Positions 61,692 to 64,000 of a stretch of 64,000 bases of DNA are shown here, one piece after another. A program made the translations under genes and the position numbers. Source of the stretch: Fimivicinus intestinavium (GTDB lineage Bacteria; Bacillota; Clostridia; Oscillospirales; Acutalibacteraceae); the NCBI GenBank assembly GCA_018715765.1, contig DVKY01000038.1, positions 1 through 64,000 on the forward strand, read 5' to 3'. The first letter of the stretch is position 1; each line of letters opens with the position of its first letter. The notes under the pieces were generated by a model that worked only from the letters and a program-made list of their open reading frames with translations, made no database searches and had not been told where the DNA came from.

Positions 61692-61719
61692 GCCCGTGCC
61701 GCTATTTTGCGGCACGGGC
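61692..61719 (+). terminator. Terminator between aspS and mntP
   Basis: GCCCGTGCCGC / GCGGCACGGGC, 11 pairs, loop TATTTT, followed by GTTTCTG. The T run is short; position between convergent genes supports it. Confidence 0.7.
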
Positions 61720-61734
61720 GTTTCTGCTTGGTGT

Positions 61735-62310
61735 TTAGGAGCCGCTCATCAGGTGCTCTATCAGGATTTTCAGGCCAATCCCGATCAGGATAACGCCGCC
61801 GAGCAGCTTTGCCCACTGGCCCAAAAATGCGCCGAACTTTTTGCCGATGGCGGCGCCCAGAATGCAAAGCGCACAGGTAATCACGCCGATTACAGCGGCG
61901 GCCAGCCCGATATTGGTGTCAATCAAAGCGAAGCTGACGCCCACGGCAAGGGCGTCGATGCTGGTGGCGACACCCTGCACCAGCAGGATACGGATGGTAA
62001 AGGGGCGTTTGCAGGGGCACGCTTCCGGCCGGCGAATTTCCCGGACGGCCTCAAGGAACATATGGCCGCCGATGAATCCCAGCAGGATAAAGGCGATCCA
62101 GTGATCGACGGAGGCGATCGCCTCGCTGAAAAATCGCCCGGCAAAATAACCGATGACCGGCATAGCCGCCTGAAAAAGGCCAAATGTAACCGAGGAGAGG
62201 AGCGCCTGGCTGCGCTTGAAATTCTGATAGCACAGGCCGTTAGAGAGGGAAACGGCGAAAGCATCCATCGCGAGCCCGCAGGCGAGCAGAAAAAGGGTGA
62301 CAGAATCCAT
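61735..62310 (-). CDS. mntP: Manganese efflux pump
   Basis: A 191-residue membrane protein with six helices. The two halves carry the repeated acidic motifs of MntP: LACGLAMDAFAVSLSNG and GVATSIDALAVGVSFAL, whose Asp residues handle the metal. It exports Mn2+. A yybP-ykoY manganese riboswitch with a terminator precedes it, in line with induction by manganese. AAAGGA stands ten bases before the ATG. Confidence 0.95.
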   Translation of the reverse strand: MDSVTLFLLACGLAMDAFAVSLSNGLCYQNFKRSQALLSSVTFGLFQAAMPVIGYFAGRFFSEAIASVDHWIAFILLGFIGGHMFLEAVREIRRPEACPCKRPFTIRILLVQGVATSIDALAVGVSFALIDTNIGLAAAVIGVITCALCILGAAIGKKFGAFLGQWAKLLGGVILIGIGLKILIEHLMSGS

Positions 62311-62357
62311 AAGGTTGCATTCCTTTCTTTACAAATATCAGGCAAGCGTCGTAGGGA

Positions 62358-62400
62358 TAAAAAAACTCATGTACAGCCCCCAAAAGGGCTGTACATGAGT
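62358..62400 (-). terminator. Expression-platform terminator of the Mn riboswitch
   Basis: Minus strand ACTCATGTACAGCCC / GGGCTGTACATGAGT, 15 pairs, followed by T7. It sits between the riboswitch and mntP. Confidence 0.88.
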
Positions 62401-62410
62401 CTTGTTCATT

Positions 62411-62482
62411 AAGGCAAGCCAGGCCAAAGGCCAGTATGTTGACTTGACACGCGGCAAACCGCGCGAACTACTCCCTCACGAA
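62411..62482 (-). ncRNA. yybP-ykoY (Mn2+) riboswitch
   Basis: Minus strand carries GGGAGTAG, a variable stem, GTCAACATACTGGCC, loop, GGCC and the closing GGCTTGCC, matching the conserved loops of this class. Mn2+ binding normally turns expression on; mntP directly downstream agrees. Confidence 0.85.
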
Positions 62483-62490
62483 ACCGCTTT

Positions 62491-62519
62491 ATCATACAGC
62501 AAATCAAGCCGGCTGTCAA
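62491..62519 (-). promoter_or_regulatory. Promoter of the mntP leader
   Basis: Minus strand TTGACA (62514-62519), 17-base spacer, TATGAT (62491-62496). Transcription starts just before the riboswitch. Confidence 0.8.
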
Positions 62520-62563
62520 GGGAAATCCTGGCTTGGAGCCGCCAAGCCGGCGGACCGGGATTT

Positions 62564-62815
62564 TTACTCGACGATTACATTGAGCTTGCGTACGCAATCC
62601 GGGCATACGCGATGGCCCTTGTACTCGACCGCATTCTCAACATCGCCGCAGAAAATGCAGGCCGGCGCATACTTCTTGAGGATGATCTTGTCGCCGTCGA
62701 CAAAAACCTCAACAGAATCCTCGCCGTCTTCAATGTTGAACTGCCTGCGCAGCTCCTTGGGCAGAACGATGCGCCCCATTTCGTCGACTGGCCTTACCAT
62801 ACCGATGGATTTCAT
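62564..62815 (-). CDS. AbrB/SpoVT-like transition regulator with zinc-ribbon tail
   Basis: An 83-residue DNA-binding protein. Residues 1-50 are a swapped-hairpin AbrB domain: SIGMVRPVDEMGRIVLPKELRRQF. The C-terminal part holds CIFCGDVE and CPDC, a four-Cys zinc-ribbon-like tail present in many clostridial AbrB homologues. In Bacillus, AbrB and SpoVT govern the move from growth to sporulation. The ATG at 62815 has GGGAG upstream. spmA is divergent at 63043. Confidence 0.88.
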   Translation of the reverse strand: MKSIGMVRPVDEMGRIVLPKELRRQFNIEDGEDSVEVFVDGDKIILKKYAPACIFCGDVENAVEYKGHRVCPDCVRKLNVIVE

Positions 62816-62884
62816 GGATATCACACTCCCTGTTTTTTTGCGCCGTTCCCGACGGCTAACGGGCCGATTCGGGAAGATTCGCGG

Positions 62885-62934
62885 GGTACTATGTACCTTG
62901 TATATAATGTACCAGTTACTTACATTAAAGTCAA
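62885..62934 (-). promoter_or_regulatory. Promoter and GTAC repeats of the AbrB-like gene
   Basis: Minus strand TTGACT (62929-62934), 17-base spacer, TACATT (62906-62911). Downstream is the perfect inverted repeat GGTAC-TAT-GTACC (62885-62897), with a further GTACC at 62909-62913. Autoregulation is plausible. Confidence 0.55.
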
Positions 62935-63042
62935 TAGAAATATCAACAAAGTTTGACAGAATTTTTGGGATAAAATTAACAAAAATTCAATACAATTAAA
63001 TAAAAGATGGAAAAATAATTTGTGATATTCAAAAGGGGAAAT

Positions 63043-63669
63043 ATGAAGATGATGAATTATATTTGGGCAGGGATGCTGATTTTTGCCTTTCTATCAGCGG
63101 CGTGGAAGGGGAACATGCTTGCCCTCTCCAATGCGGTGATGGCCGGCGCTTCGGATGCGGTTTCCCTCTGCATCAAGCTCCTGGGTGCGTTGTGCCTGTG
63201 GGGCGGTTTGATGGAGGTAGCAAAGGCCTCGGGGCTGACGAAAGCGGTAAGTCGTTTTCTTTCACCGCTGCTCCGTTTTTTATTTCCTCATATGCAAAAG
63301 GATTCTCCGGTAATGTCTGCAATCTCCATGAATATTACAGCGAATCTGTTAGGGCTCGGCAACGCCGCCACGCCTCTGGGGCTTACCGCCATGCGCGGTT
63401 TACAACAGAGCAATCCCAATCCAGCCGTTGCAACCGATGAGATGGTGAATTTTGTTGTGCTCAATACGGCGGCCCTGCACTTGGTGCCCACAACGGTCGC
63501 GCTGCTGCGGCAGGAATATGGCGCGGCGGTGCCAATGGATATCATGCCTGCGGCCTGGCTGACCTCTGCCGCTGCACTGGCAGTTGGTTTGATCATGGCC
63601 TGGCTGCTGCGCAGAGGCGGCAGGAAACGGCCAGCGAGACAAACAGCCCGAAGCCGCAGGCCGGGATAG
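63043..63669 (+). CDS. spmA: Spore maturation protein A
   Basis: A 208-residue membrane protein with the Gate/nucleoside-recognition fold of SpmA. Typical is MSAISMNITANLLGLGNAATPLGLTAM, then FVVLNTAALHLVPTT. In B. subtilis spmA and spmB are needed for spore core dehydration. AAAGGGG is four to five bases before the ATG. It is followed after 12 bases by spmB. Confidence 0.93.
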   Translation: MKMMNYIWAGMLIFAFLSAAWKGNMLALSNAVMAGASDAVSLCIKLLGALCLWGGLMEVAKASGLTKAVSRFLSPLLRFLFPHMQKDSPVMSAISMNITANLLGLGNAATPLGLTAMRGLQQSNPNPAVATDEMVNFVVLNTAALHLVPTTVALLRQEYGAAVPMDIMPAAWLTSAAALAVGLIMAWLLRRGGRKRPARQTARSRRPG

Positions 63670-63681
63670 GGGGGATGCCGT

Positions 63682-64000
63682 ATGGTGCAGGTAGGCATGT
63701 GGGTTCTGCCGGTCATTGTCGTTTTGATTATCGGGTACGGACTACTCCGGGGGGTCAAGGTATTTGACTGCTTTCTGGAGGGGGCGAAAACTGGGCTGGA
63801 AACCTTTCGTTCTCTGCTGCCGCCTTTGGTGGGGCTGGTGATGGCGGTGGGAATGCTGCGGGAGTCGGGTGGTCTGGCGGTGCTCATGGGGGCGATGGAA
63901 CCCCTTTCCAGGATGATGGGGCTTCCGAAGGAGGTGATGCCGCTGACAGTGCTCAGCCCGCTCTCCGGCAGCGGCTCTATCACGATGTTTGAGCAGATTT
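63682..64000 (+). CDS. spmB: Spore maturation protein B, partial
   Basis: The first 106 codons of a gene that runs off the window. The protein starts MVQVGMWVLPVIVVLIIGYG and shows ETFRSLLPPLVGLVMAVGML and TVLSPLSGSGSI, matching SpmB (about 175 residues). GGGGGGA precedes the ATG. With spmA it forms the usual pair. Confidence 0.9.
   Translation, partial: MVQVGMWVLPVIVVLIIGYGLLRGVKVFDCFLEGAKTGLETFRSLLPPLVGLVMAVGMLRESGGLAVLMGAMEPLSRMMGLPKEVMPLTVLSPLSGSGSITMFEQI

Noticed and set aside
1..64000. CRISPR arrays, insertion sequences, prophage or conjugative genes
   Set aside because: No regularly spaced repeats, transposase, integrase, relaxase or phage structural protein was seen on either strand.

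Overview
The window looks like a chromosomal segment of a moderately G+C-rich, spore-forming, anaerobic Firmicute, most likely a gut Clostridium-type organism (Oscillospiraceae-like is a guess). The reasons are strong AGGAGG-type ribosome binding sites with frequent TTG/GTG starts, SpmA/SpmB spore maturation genes, an AbrB/SpoVT-type regulator, a 2-hydroxyacyl-CoA dehydratase-type radical enzyme system with its ATP-driven activator, LytTR/GHKL signalling, an LPXTG-like surface protein and several sugar:cation symporters of the GPH family. No prophage, IS element, CRISPR array or rRNA is visible.

Layout. 1-6250: unexplained noncoding DNA, a GPH symporter with a charged cytoplasmic insertion, then an operon glpP-like / dehydratase-like / dehydratase-activator fusion. 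6250-12660: a DUF4474 surface protein with an IPETG sorting signal, a two-gene membrane unit, a NYN-LOTUS RNA-binding protein and a 36-residue peptide gene. 12760-21110 (minus strand): aroE-aroK, then aroF-aroB-aroA-aroC-pheA and plsC. Between aroK and aroF lies a promoter, a Phe-rich 32-residue leader peptide and a terminator with a competing 17-pair antiterminator, i.e. a complete ribosome-mediated attenuator. acpP follows on the plus strand. 21770-33490: a rhamnose utilisation locus (GPH transporter, SGNH hydrolase, GH78 rhamnosidase, Sde182-like protein, rhaB, rhaA, rhaD) with a divergent AraC regulator.

33600-40700: lipoproteins, an XRE regulator, tRNA-Gly(CCC), an operon of a small acidic protein, Zn-dependent phospholipase C family protein and luxS, and a LysM-G5-M23 cell wall hydrolase preceded by tandem WalR-like boxes. 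40790-43940: TPP riboswitch with terminator controlling a thiamine-binding protein and a ThiXYZ-like ABC importer. 44040-49420: LytTR/GHKL two-component system and a pair of ABC exporters. 49500-51690: PIG-L deacetylase plus GPH symporter. 51780-57130: a CAP-domain lipoprotein and a MarR-regulated heterodimeric ABC exporter with one degenerate nucleotide site. 57320-64000: LysR regulator, hisS-aspS, a Mn2+ (yybP-ykoY) riboswitch with mntP, an AbrB-like regulator, and spmA-spmB, the last cut off by the window end.

The strongest regulatory discovery is the aromatic-amino-acid leader peptide attenuator. The least explained units are the glpP/dehydratase operon, the 36-residue peptide and the structured noncoding DNA near tRNA-Gly and at the left end.
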